Below are positions 17,548 through 26,606 of a stretch of 64,000 bases of DNA, piece by piece. Origin of the DNA: Methylomonas sp. (GTDB taxonomy: Bacteria > Pseudomonadota > Gammaproteobacteria > Methylococcales > Methylomonadaceae); the NCBI GenBank assembly GCA_002928965.1, contig PERU01000001.1, positions 248,001 to 312,000 of the forward strand. Reading direction: 5' to 3'. Position numbers and translations under genes: made by a program. Position 1 is the first letter of the stretch. Every line of letters begins with the position of its first letter. A model generated the notes under the pieces. It did no database searches, was not told the origin of the DNA, and saw only the letters and a list, made by a program, of their open reading frames with translations.

Positions 17548-18916
17548 GCCCAAAAGTCTCAGGGCGCAGCTACTCTCAAAACTGACCATGCCTTTGTTGG
17601 TGGTCGTCATCCTGGATGCAGCGGCGTCCTATTATGTCGCCACACACTTTACCAATCAGGCCTATGATCGCTGGCTGCTGGATTCAGCCAAATCTCTGGT
17701 GCAGGAGGTCAAGGCATATCAAGATCATGTTACATTCGAATTGCCCCCCATCGCCGTGGAAGTATTCCGCTGGGATGATATGGATGAGACCTTTTATAAA
17801 GTCGAGTCGCAAAAGACCGGATTCATGGCAGGTGATGACAGCTTGCCCAGTCCCGCTATTTCAAATTTAAACAAGGATCTGCCGTTTTTTTTTGACGGTG
17901 AAATCGACGAACAACCGGTCAGGGTGGTGTCGGTACTCACTGTGCCTAAAACAAGCACCGAGCAGGTAATCGTGTCGGTAGCGGAAACTGTCAACAAGCG
18001 GCGTAGCATGATGAACGAACTGCTGACAGCCGTCATATTGCCGCAAATTTTGCTGGTGCTGATTACCGGCTATCATATTTGGACCGGCGTCAATCGAGGC
18101 TTAAGTCCTCTGAATGACTTGGCCCGTAAAATTGCCCGACGCTCAGCCAAAGAATTTGATCCCATTGCCGATGCCGGTGTGCCGCTGGAAGTCCGATCGC
18201 TCACCAATACCATCAACGCGTTGCTGCAGCGACTGGGATCAACTCTGATTACCCAGCAGCGTTTCATTGAAAACGCGGCACATCAACTCAGGACACCATT
18301 GGCCGGTCTAAAGATTCAGGCGGAACGCGCACTCAGCGCCGATAACCCGGAATCCATGCGACTGGCGCTGATGCATATCAAAAACTCCACCAATCGTCTC
18401 GCTCACTTGAATACCCAACTATTGGTTTTAGCCCGCTCAGAATCGATTTCGCATAGTGCGCCGGAGTTAAGGCTGATAGACCTTACCCGATTGGTGCGTG
18501 AATGTTGCATGGATTGGGTGCCCAGAGCACTGGATCGTAAAATTGAACTGGGTTTCGAGGCGCCGGACACAACCGTGCAGATTAATGGTGATGACGTTCT
18601 GCTGCGCGAACTGTTAGGCAACTTGTTGGATAACGCCATCAGCTATGGCAAGGCCGGCGGTCATATCAGTGTCAGCATCTTGTCTGCGCCGCATGCCAAG
18701 TTGATCGTGGAAGATGATGGTCCGGGCATTCCAGTCAGCGAACATGACAAAATTTTCGAACGCTTTTATCGCGTAGCAGGTAGTCCTGGAGATGGCTGTG
18801 GGCTTGGGCTAGCGATTGTCAAGGAAATTGCCGATCTGCATGCCGCGCAAATTAAAATCGGCAGCGGAGTGGCAGAACAGGGAACACGGATCGAATTCAA
18901 CTTCACCAAACCATAG
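17540..18916 (+). CDS. TctE/QseC-type sensor histidine kinase
   Basis: A 458-residue membrane kinase. Transmembrane helix 1 (about 17-35), a periplasmic sensor region of about 120 residues (2CSK_N-like), helix 2 (about 160-180), a HAMP-like linker (NRGLSPLNDLARKIARR), a HisKA domain with the phospho-acceptor H248 (ENAAHQLRTPLAGL) and a HATPase domain with N-box LLGNLLDNAISYG, G1 VEDDGPGIP and G2 GCGLGLAIVKEIA. Family members often sense carboxylates or quorum/metal cues; ligand unknown here. Translation is coupled to the upstream regulator. Confidence 0.94.
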   Translation: MNKPKSLRAQLLSKLTMPLLVVVILDAAASYYVATHFTNQAYDRWLLDSAKSLVQEVKAYQDHVTFELPPIAVEVFRWDDMDETFYKVESQKTGFMAGDDSLPSPAISNLNKDLPFFFDGEIDEQPVRVVSVLTVPKTSTEQVIVSVAETVNKRRSMMNELLTAVILPQILLVLITGYHIWTGVNRGLSPLNDLARKIARRSAKEFDPIADAGVPLEVRSLTNTINALLQRLGSTLITQQRFIENAAHQLRTPLAGLKIQAERALSADNPESMRLALMHIKNSTNRLAHLNTQLLVLARSESISHSAPELRLIDLTRLVRECCMDWVPRALDRKIELGFEAPDTTVQINGDDVLLRELLGNLLDNAISYGKAGGHISVSILSAPHAKLIVEDDGPGIPVSEHDKIFERFYRVAGSPGDGCGLGLAIVKEIADLHAAQIKIGSGVAEQGTRIEFNFTKP

Positions 18917-18943
18917 TTAACAGATTATCCCCAGCGCCGCCTC

Positions 18944-19065
18944 GAGCTGATGGTAGCCGGATGGAGGTCCATGACGAAAGCCATGAATAAGCTCGGAAAT
19001 TTAAAGTGCGAGCGCCAATTCTTCACCCAACCGGAGGCAGGGTAAGCTTTGGCGCTTTCCCTGCC
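18944..19065 (+). other. Structured intergenic segment with competing hairpins
   Basis: Between the kinase and the convergent TonB receptor gene. Nested stems are possible: GAGCT (18944) with AGCTC (18990), ATGG (18950) with CCAT (18981), and ATGG (18961) with CCAT (18969). Downstream, AGCGCCAA (19011-19018) pairs with TTGGCGCT (19049-19056) while GGCAGGG (19036-19042) pairs with CCCTGCC (19059-19065); these two stems interleave, so they either form a pseudoknot or exclude each other. It could be a bidirectional terminator region or a small structured RNA. I match it to no known riboswitch. Confidence 0.35.
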
Positions 19066-19121
19066 GCTATCAGCTTAACTATAGGACGGTTATTAATGAA
19101 GTCATTATCAAACAGACCGGT

Positions 19122-21494
19122 TTAAAAGCTATATGAAATTTCGCCATAGACTGAACGACCCGCTTGCAGGTAGAACTGGGAATATTGCCTATCCAGCAGG
19201 TTGTTGATCGCAAAGGATACATCGATGTTTTTGGTCGCCTGATAAGCGATACGGGTATCCACCAGGAAATACGGATCGTAACTGCCCGGTACGCCTGTTA
19301 CCTGATCCAGGTTTCGATCAGTGAAAAATATCTGGCTGACATAACGACCAATGATGCCACCCTTCCATTTGTCATATTTGACGTCTAAGCTACCGCTAAA
19401 CATGGTTTCGGGGAGTTGGGTCATTTGTTTGCCAACAATTCTTGAATCAGCACTGTTTTCGGTAATGATCGAGTCGTTCAAGGTATAGGTTCCCGTGAAA
19501 TGTAACCAGTCCCAGTACAACTGCTGCCGCAGTTTGACTTCCACGCCTTCCACTTCGGCTTCACCAGCGTTTTGTCTTTCCTGTAATATGAAATTGTTAA
19601 CTGCTGGAAAGTCTTTGCGATAAATTAAATCACTGATGTAATGATGAAAATAACTGGCAGCAATGGTGGTGCCTTCGATCGGGGTTGCTTCTCCACCGAC
19701 TTCCCAAGAATACATGGTTTCAGGATTCAAACTGGCATTGGCTTGGGTCAAAGTAATCTGGTTATTATTATTTTGAGTTAGAGTCGTCGAATACAATTCA
19801 AAGTTGGTGGGGGGTCTGAACGCCCAACCCGTGGATGCAAACAATTTATACCCATCGGCGGGCAACCAAGTCAGGCTGAATTTTGGATTGAACTGTCCAA
19901 CAGACCGTTCTTCATAATTTGTGGCAAATCGCGGTGTAGTATTTTGAACCACGCTGCCTGATGTTGACCAGTCGTCGTAACGTAAGCCTAAGTGGGCAAT
20001 TAAATCCTTGCGTATCCATAACTCATCCTGGATGTAGGCCGAAAAGATGCTGGACTCGCCTTTACCCTGATATGACAGACTGGTTTCAGTGTCCCAGTCC
20101 CGCCAATTACTTAGTTCGGTGCGTGTTTGCCCTTCCAGTGTGTTGGCGTTTGCGCCCATGCCGATAGTCACAAAGTTTCTGTCGCGTGACAAAAACGGAA
20201 AACGTAAATTCACATCGCCATCGATGCGATTACTGGGAGTGACCGTCAATTGGCCCACACCGCCGCTATAACTTGCACTGGTGCTATTTGTTAAAGTCGA
20301 ATATGTTTCGTGCTGCATGTATTGAAAGTTGGCATTCAATTTAACATCGTTGCCAAAATCGTGTTTCAAGCCGATAAAGTAACGCCGGGTATCTTCAATT
20401 GAAGGAAGCGAATGTAAAAAGCGTTGATCATAGATGCTGTATCGCTGACCATTGATATTGACATTTCTGCTTACATTGTTTATCGGTAAAGGATTGCCGT
20501 TGCTTTGTTTCAAATAGCTGTTAAAGCTTCCAGTGTCATTGGTTTCTGCTCTACTCCAACTCATGCCACCATCGATTTTGGTTTGCGGTGTCAAGTCATA
20601 ATAAAGGTGCAAAGAGGCATTGTTTTGTTCCCAGGGACGCCGGCCTCGGTCACCAATCAGGTATCTTGGTTCGCCTTGATTGAATGTTGTTGCTTGTCCT
20701 CCTGATACAACGGGCAGACCTGCTACATTGTTTGTATTCAGAGCGTTGGGAGCTATAGCAACCTGGTCAGACACCGCCCAGTTATCGCTATCCATGTGAT
20801 TAAACGTCAAAGAAATACCCAGACCATTTTCAAATCTGTCACGATAACGGCCCTTAATACCCCACTGATCGACCGCCGCGCCGCCTGCGCCTATTGATAG
20901 CCGCCCCTCGCGTTTGGTCGGCACCTTGGATATTACATTCAATACCCCGCCCATGGCACCGCTGCCATACAGCGCCGAAAATGGCCCCGGCACGTATTCC
21001 ACTTGCTGGGCATCGTCCATATTCAGGATGTTCCAATCCACATTACCGTTTGTAGCAGTATTGACCGGCATACCGTCAATCAGGAACAGCGAGCGATTGG
21101 TGCCACTGATACCATGAAATGCCGATCCGCTGAGTGCCGAGCCGGGCATATTGGTACCGTAGGCACTACCGCGTAAAAAAATCCCTGGTACATCCTTCAA
21201 TGCATCACCAATCCGTTGGGTCAAACGATTTTCGATGCTTTCTTCGGTAATCACCGTGACATTCGCTGGGGCCATCCAGGCTTCCATTTCCGAGCGGGTC
21301 GCGGAAATTACCATGGTCGCCAGTTCTTCATCGTCCTTGGCTTTGGTCTTTTTCTTACTTTTCTCGCTGGAACCGTCTTCAGCCGCTTCGGTGGGTTGAG
21401 TGGGTTCATCTGCCTTTGCTTGACCGAAGGTTGCCATGTTCAGGATGGCAAGTACGGTGATAATTTCTAAACGTGTCAATGTCGTAATCTCCAT
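19122..21494 (-). CDS. TonB-dependent outer-membrane receptor
   Basis: A 790-residue ligand-gated porin. Signal peptide to about residue 28 (FGQA-KADE), then an unusual charged linker rich in Glu/Lys/Ser, the TonB box region ATMVISATRSE (about 58-68), a plug domain (about 75-185, with RIGDALKDVPGIFLRGS and LFLIDGMPVN) and a 22-strand barrel ending with aromatic YGEISYSF, the usual Bam signal. It lies downstream of a CobN-like/ExbB-like operon on the same strand. That context, as in HmuR, suggests heme, another tetrapyrrole, or a metal complex as ligand; the ligand is inference. Confidence 0.93.
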   Translation of the reverse strand: MEITTLTRLEIITVLAILNMATFGQAKADEPTQPTEAAEDGSSEKSKKKTKAKDDEELATMVISATRSEMEAWMAPANVTVITEESIENRLTQRIGDALKDVPGIFLRGSAYGTNMPGSALSGSAFHGISGTNRSLFLIDGMPVNTATNGNVDWNILNMDDAQQVEYVPGPFSALYGSGAMGGVLNVISKVPTKREGRLSIGAGGAAVDQWGIKGRYRDRFENGLGISLTFNHMDSDNWAVSDQVAIAPNALNTNNVAGLPVVSGGQATTFNQGEPRYLIGDRGRRPWEQNNASLHLYYDLTPQTKIDGGMSWSRAETNDTGSFNSYLKQSNGNPLPINNVSRNVNINGQRYSIYDQRFLHSLPSIEDTRRYFIGLKHDFGNDVKLNANFQYMQHETYSTLTNSTSASYSGGVGQLTVTPSNRIDGDVNLRFPFLSRDRNFVTIGMGANANTLEGQTRTELSNWRDWDTETSLSYQGKGESSIFSAYIQDELWIRKDLIAHLGLRYDDWSTSGSVVQNTTPRFATNYEERSVGQFNPKFSLTWLPADGYKLFASTGWAFRPPTNFELYSTTLTQNNNNQITLTQANASLNPETMYSWEVGGEATPIEGTTIAASYFHHYISDLIYRKDFPAVNNFILQERQNAGEAEVEGVEVKLRQQLYWDWLHFTGTYTLNDSIITENSADSRIVGKQMTQLPETMFSGSLDVKYDKWKGGIIGRYVSQIFFTDRNLDQVTGVPGSYDPYFLVDTRIAYQATKNIDVSFAINNLLDRQYSQFYLQAGRSVYGEISYSF

Positions 21495-21609
21495 AAATGA
21501 ATAAACAGCCTTGCATGCAAAAACCGCATGGCGAATTGAATTTATTTGTGCGCAACAATCTGCATTTGTCGGGCTTTTATTATTACCCCGGCCTATTTAA
21601 TACTGGTGC

Positions 21610-21675
21610 ACCGTTCAGGCTGAGCTTGTCGAAGCCTGATGTGCCGCGTCCTTCGACAAGCTCAGGACGAACGGT
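21610..21675. repeat. REP-type palindrome
   Basis: Inverted repeat of about 25 bases per arm: ACCGTTCAGGCTGAGCTTGT (from 21610) and CTTCGACAAGCTCAGGACGA ending ACGGT (21675), separated by about 16 bases. The core CTGAGCTTGTCGAAG is a widespread intergenic palindrome in proteobacteria. It sits between the CobN-like gene and the receptor gene. Confidence 0.75.
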
Positions 21676-21704
21676 ATTTAAGGGCAGAGTTAATAGTCTC
21701 AATT

Positions 21705-21734
21705 CCGGCAACTGTCCGAATCGTCAGTTGCCGG
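21705..21734 (-). terminator. Hairpin after the CobN-like gene
   Basis: CCGGCAACTG (21705-21714) pairs perfectly with CAGTTGCCGG (21725-21734), loop 10 bases, starting 8 bases beyond the stop of the CobN-like gene on the minus strand. No T-run follows; likely a weak terminator or mRNA 3'-end stabiliser. Confidence 0.5.
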
Positions 21735-21742
21735 TGTAATTT

Positions 21743-24700
21743 TTATTTTTTCCTATCCTCCCAGACACCACGCAGGTAGCCCGCGAAAAACAACAATCCG
21801 ATACTCAACGCTAACCACCAGCTTTGCTCCGGACTGAGGGCTTGCTGTTGTTCAGCGCTGTCACTGGCGGTTTTTTTCTCTTCCATCTCATAGCCTTCCA
21901 AAGGTTTGGCGGCATCCGGCGCGGCTTGCGCCTGAGACTGCGCAGGCGGTTGCTGTGCTTGCTGCTGGGTTTGAGTCGGCTGTTGTTGCGGTTGATTCGC
22001 CGCGGGTGCCGGCGGTTGCATCTGCGCCCCCGGTGCCGCGGCTTTAGCAGCTTTTGCCGCATCTTGTTGCTCGGCCAGTTTGGTGATTTCCGGGCTGCTG
22101 CACGTGTCCTTGTTGCAGGCCACGCCGGCTTTGGCGATCACTTCCTTGTTTACCTGCTCCAATTTGGCCTTCACTGCCGGATCGGCTTGCCAATAACCTT
22201 TGTTGATCGCCACCAGCATCCGGTCCACCATCGCTTGATAGGCCAGCAAATTATCGGCTTGCTCGAATTTCTTCTGGATATCCAGCTGGTATTTGTCTTC
22301 GACATAGGTCTCATAGAGCGCCTGCCATTTCTCGGCACCCACTGCTTCAGGTACCGTCACCTGCCAGCCCCACAGGTTTTCCGCGACCATATTGATGAAG
22401 CGTGCACCTGAGTAACCCTCCTTCAACATCGACTCGATCCATTTCGGATTTAAGTAGCGGCTCTGCATTTCCCGGCCCTGGTAACGCTCAAGACTCATGG
22501 TTTTGGCAGCGGTTGGATCGGCCAGATCGGCCACCAGCACTTCCGGCGTCTTGCCATTCACCTGCCGCGCCGCCATTGCCGTACCGCCCAGATATTGAAA
22601 GAAATCGTCGCCGTCCAGAGTGGCGTAGACGTTACTGGAGCGGCTATGAATCACTGCGTCGGTGTCCTTCAAAGACAATTTGAACAAATCCACTGCCAGA
22701 GCCGTATCCTTGCTGGCCGCTTCGCCCCAATGGCCGCGGCCATAGACGTGGTGCATGCGGTTAAAGAACACGTCGGCTAGTTGCTTTTCGTCGGTCCAGG
22801 TATTGGACAGTGGAATCGCCCGGTCCAGATTGGTGCCGTAAGCGCCGGACGGTACGCTGAACAAACGGGCCGAGGCCATATCCAGCGCTTCTTCAGGTGT
22901 CAAACCGCGTTTGACCAATTCCGCTTGAGTTTCCTTGATGTGCCGGCGCAATGGGTTGTCCGGCTCGTCCTGTTCCTGCGCTTTCGTTTCGGCTTGATCT
23001 AGCAATTTGATGACTGAGGCAAACAAGTCGCGGTACAAGCCGGACGGGATGATGGTGACATCAACGCGCGGTCGGCCCAACTGTTCACGACTAATCACCT
23101 CCACGCCTTGGGTGCGCCCGCGTTCGTCCCAATGCGGTTTGACGCCAAGCAGATGCATGATTTCGGCTTCCATCACGCCTTCGTGACGCGAGCTTTCTAC
23201 CCCCCACAAATTGAACACCAAACGTTCCGGATAATGACCGTGTTGTTTTTTGAAGTCATTGACCACTTGCTCTGCCAAACGTGCGCCTTCGGCATACACC
23301 GGTTCGCTGGGAATCCGCGACGGATCAAAACCGTAAAGGTCTTTGCCGGTCGGCAAGGCGTCCGGGTTGCGTAGCGGATCGCCGCCACTGCCGGCCTGGA
23401 TATAGCGACCGGCCAGTGCATCGATCAGCGCGGTCATTTCCGCGTTGGCACTCTCGGCAATCAACTTGGCCGTGGCCTGAATTTTCTGCTTGCGCGCCTC
23501 GCCGGTAAGTTTGGTTTCGCGTGAAACGATGGCTTCGGCAAAGCTCAAACGGGTGGCTTCATCCGGGGCTTTGCCGAAGGTATGCAAGCCCAGTGGCACT
23601 TTTTTCTCGCGGATTTCCTTGAGATAGTGTTCGAGCTCTTCCAACTGATCAGCCGTTTCGGCACGCGCCATTTTTAGGTCTTTCAGTAGCCCGGCTTTAC
23701 CGGCGATTTTATTGATCTCGTCCAAGCGAATCTTCGCCAATTGCTCGCTTTTCTGTGCGGCAACATTGTAGTCGTCCAATAAACCGGCCAGCTTGGCCAG
23801 TTCTGGATTCAAGTCGGCCTTGTCCAGCGGCGGCGTCATGTGGGAAATAATAGTTGCCATCGCCCGACGTTTGGCCTGCAAGGCTTCGCCGACGTCGTCC
23901 ATGATGTAAGGATAAATCTGCGGCACGTCGGCCATCAGAATCTCGCCGGGATCTGCGGCGGTGAAACCGACTTCCTTACCGGACAACCATTCATGGGTGG
24001 CGTGGGTGCCTAGGTGAATCATCGCGTTGGCGCCGAAGCTTTTATCCAGCCATAAGTAAAACGCGACGTATTGATGATGCGGCGGCATGGTGACGTCGTG
24101 ATAGAGTTTTTTGACGTCCTGCTCCCAGCCGCGCGAGGGCTGCGGGGCCAGTAACAAATTGCCGTATTGCAGCGCAGGCAAGATCAAAAAACGTTTGCCT
24201 TTAGCATCGGTCCAGGCACCGATTTTGCTGTCTTCCGGTTTGCCCCAGGCTTTCAACATCGCGGCTTTGAAGGTTTCGGGCAGTGCGTCGAACCATTTTT
24301 GGTAATCGGCAATCGGCAGCAATACTGCGCTGCCGCTGGCAGCAGCCTCAGCGATGGCACCCGGTTCCCAGTTGCCCAGATTGATGCCGTGATTTTTTAC
24401 GGCAGCTTTCAAGGCATCGCCATCTTGCGGTGCATTGCCCAATTGATAGCCTTCTTTACGCATCCGCTCCATGATCAACAGCAATGATTCCGGGAGCACA
24501 TTTAAATATGATGCGCCGATGTTTTCCTTGCCGGGCGGGTAGTTGTAGTACATCAAGGCGACTTTTTTATCGGCGTTGGCCAGACGGCGTAACGTTACCC
24601 ATTTATCTAGTCGAGCCGCGTACCGTTCGATGCGCTCCGGAATCGGCGTTTCGCGGACGAAATCCTGACCGGTGGTTTTGTCGTGCACGGTTTCTTTACT

Positions 24701-25705
24701 GGCTACTACGGTTGGGGCAATTTCGCCGGCGAACTCCGGCAAGGCCACTTGCCATGCTCGTTCCATCACATCCAGACCAGTGGCGGATTCTGTCCACTGC
24801 TTCTGGCTTTGGCTGTTGAGTGCAATACCGTTTAATACCGGCACACCTAAACGGCTCAGGATAGGCAAGGTTTTTTCGGGACTGGCGCCGATTTTCAAGG
24901 CCAGCGCGGCAATGGCTGCAACACGGGATTTGCCATTGCCATCGATCAGCATTTTTTCCAGGGTTTTGTCGTAGGGATAACCAAACACGGGCAGCACGTT
25001 ATAACCTTTGGCTTCGAGCATTTCAGTCAGCATTTTCACGGTATCGGTTTGCCCGGACAGCGCCGACGAACGGTAAAACAGGATCGCGACCCAGGGCTGT
25101 CCGGCCTTATACCCGGCGTAAGCTTTTTGATAGCTGTCGAAATCGGCGAACAATTGTTTGCTGCGCACATCGAAGGCGCCGATGTCCGGCTGGGCTTGCG
25201 GCGGCGCAATATCAGCCTGGACATTTTTGAATTTGGCAACGGCCAGACGGATCATGTTGGCCGCATTGTCCGCGCCCCCTGCTGACATATAGGCTTGCAG
25301 CTGTTTATCCAGTTGCAAACCGTAATCGACGAAATCCGCGTCATAGCTCAAACCCACTGCGTACAACCGGCCACCGCTGGCAGCGATCTGTTTGAACAGC
25401 TCGCCACCCTCGCGCAAAATGCTACGCCCGGTGATTTGTGCTAACACCAGGTTGGATTGTTGTAGCGCTGCATGGTCAGCTTGCGCCAGCTTGGAGCTGG
25501 AATACACCCGAATCGTCACGTCCTTCAGCAAAGCCTCGTTTTGTAATTTGGCAGTGGCTTCGACAGCGGTTAGCGAATCCAGATCGCCGAGGATCAGGCT
25601 CAGGTTGATTTGCTCCGCCTGAGCTGTGCCAACGAACAAGTACAACAACAGCGTCAGTAGCCAAACACCGTATTTATTCGGGTACATAAACCACCTTGCC
25701 GTCAT
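21743..25705 (-). CDS. Exported CobN/HmuS-type chelatase-like protein
   Basis: A 1320-residue relative of CobN, the large subunit of cobaltochelatase, and of magnesium-chelatase subunit H. Unlike cytosolic CobN it begins with a signal peptide (YGVWLLTLLLYLFVGTAQA) and ends with a Pro/Gln/Ala-rich linker (about 1215-1285) and one membrane helix (WWLALSIGLLFFAGYL), so the catalytic body should face the periplasm. Family hallmarks include MIHLGTHATHEWLSGKEV (about 560-577). No CobS/CobT or ChlI/ChlD ATPase genes are present. The neighbours resemble HmuRSUV loci, where HmuS is a CobN homologue implicated in removing metal from heme. Start could be the internal Met at 25687. Confidence 0.88.
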   Translation of the reverse strand: MTARWFMYPNKYGVWLLTLLLYLFVGTAQAEQINLSLILGDLDSLTAVEATAKLQNEALLKDVTIRVYSSSKLAQADHAALQQSNLVLAQITGRSILREGGELFKQIAASGGRLYAVGLSYDADFVDYGLQLDKQLQAYMSAGGADNAANMIRLAVAKFKNVQADIAPPQAQPDIGAFDVRSKQLFADFDSYQKAYAGYKAGQPWVAILFYRSSALSGQTDTVKMLTEMLEAKGYNVLPVFGYPYDKTLEKMLIDGNGKSRVAAIAALALKIGASPEKTLPILSRLGVPVLNGIALNSQSQKQWTESATGLDVMERAWQVALPEFAGEIAPTVVASKETVHDKTTGQDFVRETPIPERIERYAARLDKWVTLRRLANADKKVALMYYNYPPGKENIGASYLNVLPESLLLIMERMRKEGYQLGNAPQDGDALKAAVKNHGINLGNWEPGAIAEAAASGSAVLLPIADYQKWFDALPETFKAAMLKAWGKPEDSKIGAWTDAKGKRFLILPALQYGNLLLAPQPSRGWEQDVKKLYHDVTMPPHHQYVAFYLWLDKSFGANAMIHLGTHATHEWLSGKEVGFTAADPGEILMADVPQIYPYIMDDVGEALQAKRRAMATIISHMTPPLDKADLNPELAKLAGLLDDYNVAAQKSEQLAKIRLDEINKIAGKAGLLKDLKMARAETADQLEELEHYLKEIREKKVPLGLHTFGKAPDEATRLSFAEAIVSRETKLTGEARKQKIQATAKLIAESANAEMTALIDALAGRYIQAGSGGDPLRNPDALPTGKDLYGFDPSRIPSEPVYAEGARLAEQVVNDFKKQHGHYPERLVFNLWGVESSRHEGVMEAEIMHLLGVKPHWDERGRTQGVEVISREQLGRPRVDVTIIPSGLYRDLFASVIKLLDQAETKAQEQDEPDNPLRRHIKETQAELVKRGLTPEEALDMASARLFSVPSGAYGTNLDRAIPLSNTWTDEKQLADVFFNRMHHVYGRGHWGEAASKDTALAVDLFKLSLKDTDAVIHSRSSNVYATLDGDDFFQYLGGTAMAARQVNGKTPEVLVADLADPTAAKTMSLERYQGREMQSRYLNPKWIESMLKEGYSGARFINMVAENLWGWQVTVPEAVGAEKWQALYETYVEDKYQLDIQKKFEQADNLLAYQAMVDRMLVAINKGYWQADPAVKAKLEQVNKEVIAKAGVACNKDTCSSPEITKLAEQQDAAKAAKAAAPGAQMQPPAPAANQPQQQPTQTQQQAQQPPAQSQAQAAPDAAKPLEGYEMEEKKTASDSAEQQQALSPEQSWWLALSIGLLFFAGYLRGVWEDRKK

Positions 25706-26009
25706 TCAACCGATACGCAGTCCCCAAGCGCTCGCCAGAACCACTCAGCTTACGGTCTGTGACTTTCGACACCTTGATTTGCGAACCTTTCTTGCTAACG
25801 ATTTCCATGGTGCCGTCGGCATTTTCCTTGGTCATCGTTACGGTTGATTCTGGATTCATCAAGTCCAGCATGTTGTAAGCCATGAACAAGGCCACCATCA
25901 TGCTGACAATGAACACCACACTGGCATCGAACAGGTTGGCGACGCCGGCAATCGGATCTTCCAACGGTTCGCTGTTACGGTGTAGATTAGAGCGTCTCAG
26001 ATAGCGCAT
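25674..26009 (-). CDS. DUF2149 membrane protein (HmuV/ExbD-like)
   Basis: A 111-residue protein with one N-terminal membrane helix (VVFIVSMMVALFMAYNML) and a small periplasmic domain ending LGTAYRLNDGKVVYVPE, matching DUF2149. The topology is that of ExbD/TolR, and DUF2149 proteins accompany an ExbB-like partner in CobN-type loci. I start it at the ATG at 26009, preceded by GAGGAGG, instead of five codons upstream. It overlaps the ExbB-like gene by 23 bases and the CobN-like gene by about 30, indicating tight translational coupling. Confidence 0.82.
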   Translation of the reverse strand: MRYLRRSNLHRNSEPLEDPIAGVANLFDASVVFIVSMMVALFMAYNMLDLMNPESTVTMTKENADGTMEIVSKKGSQIKVSKVTDRKLSGSGERLGTAYRLNDGKVVYVPE

Positions 26010-26592
26010 GGCCGTCCTCCTCAATGGTCAGGTCTTGTGCATCCAAAACACGGCTGGCGGCCAGTTCGGCCTGATGGCGCATGGCAGCAAAGTCGGCGCG
26101 CAGCCATTGTTCGCGGACCAATGCCACCAAATAGGTAATTACACCGCAGCCCAAACCGGTCACAGTCGCAGTAAATGCGGTCACCATGCTGCCGGCCATA
26201 CTGGGAATGTTGCCTTGCGCCAAGGCGGCCAGCGAAATACCCATCGGGATTAAAGTGCCCATCAAACCTAGCGCTGGGCCGAGTTTTATGACAAAACGCA
26301 CCTGATCCAGCTTGATCAATTGTCGATGCTCGTGGGTTTGCAGCAATAGCTCCAGTTCTACATCCAGCGGCGTATTGGTCTGCTGCTGCTTGGCCAATGC
26401 TACCGCCAGATCAAGATTGAACTGGCGCACGGTGCGCGAGCCGGCTTTCCGTCGATCCAGCCATTCCTGAGCCAGTCGGCCACAGGTGTAGATCGAATAG
26501 GCGGCAAGCGACGTAACGATCAGTAATACCGGCAGGTATAACGATGACGAGATCATGTAAAGAATGTTTTCTAGCGCGTGAGTAATATCCAC
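25987..26592 (-). CDS. MotA/TolQ/ExbB-type proton-channel protein
   Basis: About 201 residues with three membrane segments: an N-terminal one (ISSSLYLPVLLIVTSLAAYSIYTCG) and a C-terminal pair containing the family signature GPALGLMGTLIPMGISLAAL and VTAFTATVTGLGCGVITYLVAL. Such proteins use proton flow to energise a partner across the envelope. I place the start at GTG 26592, which has AGGGGG six bases upstream; an upstream ATG at 26646 would overlap the preceding gene and lacks such a site. With the DUF2149 protein it likely forms an ExbBD-like motor for the receptor or the periplasmic chelatase-like protein. Confidence 0.85.
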   Translation of the reverse strand: MDITHALENILYMISSSLYLPVLLIVTSLAAYSIYTCGRLAQEWLDRRKAGSRTVRQFNLDLAVALAKQQQTNTPLDVELELLLQTHEHRQLIKLDQVRFVIKLGPALGLMGTLIPMGISLAALAQGNIPSMAGSMVTAFTATVTGLGCGVITYLVALVREQWLRADFAAMRHQAELAASRVLDAQDLTIEEDGHALSETL

Positions 26593-26606
26593 GTTTTCCC
26601 CCTGGG

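Noticed and set aside
19036..19065. Classical H-type pseudoknot at 19011-19065
   Set aside because: The last connecting loop would be only two bases across an 8-bp stem, which is sterically poor; competing hairpins are more likely, so I kept it only as a structured segment.
21824..22411. 195-codon ORF opposite the CobN-like gene
   Set aside because: Leu/Arg-rich shadow of the Pro/Gln-rich linker on the other strand; no start signals.
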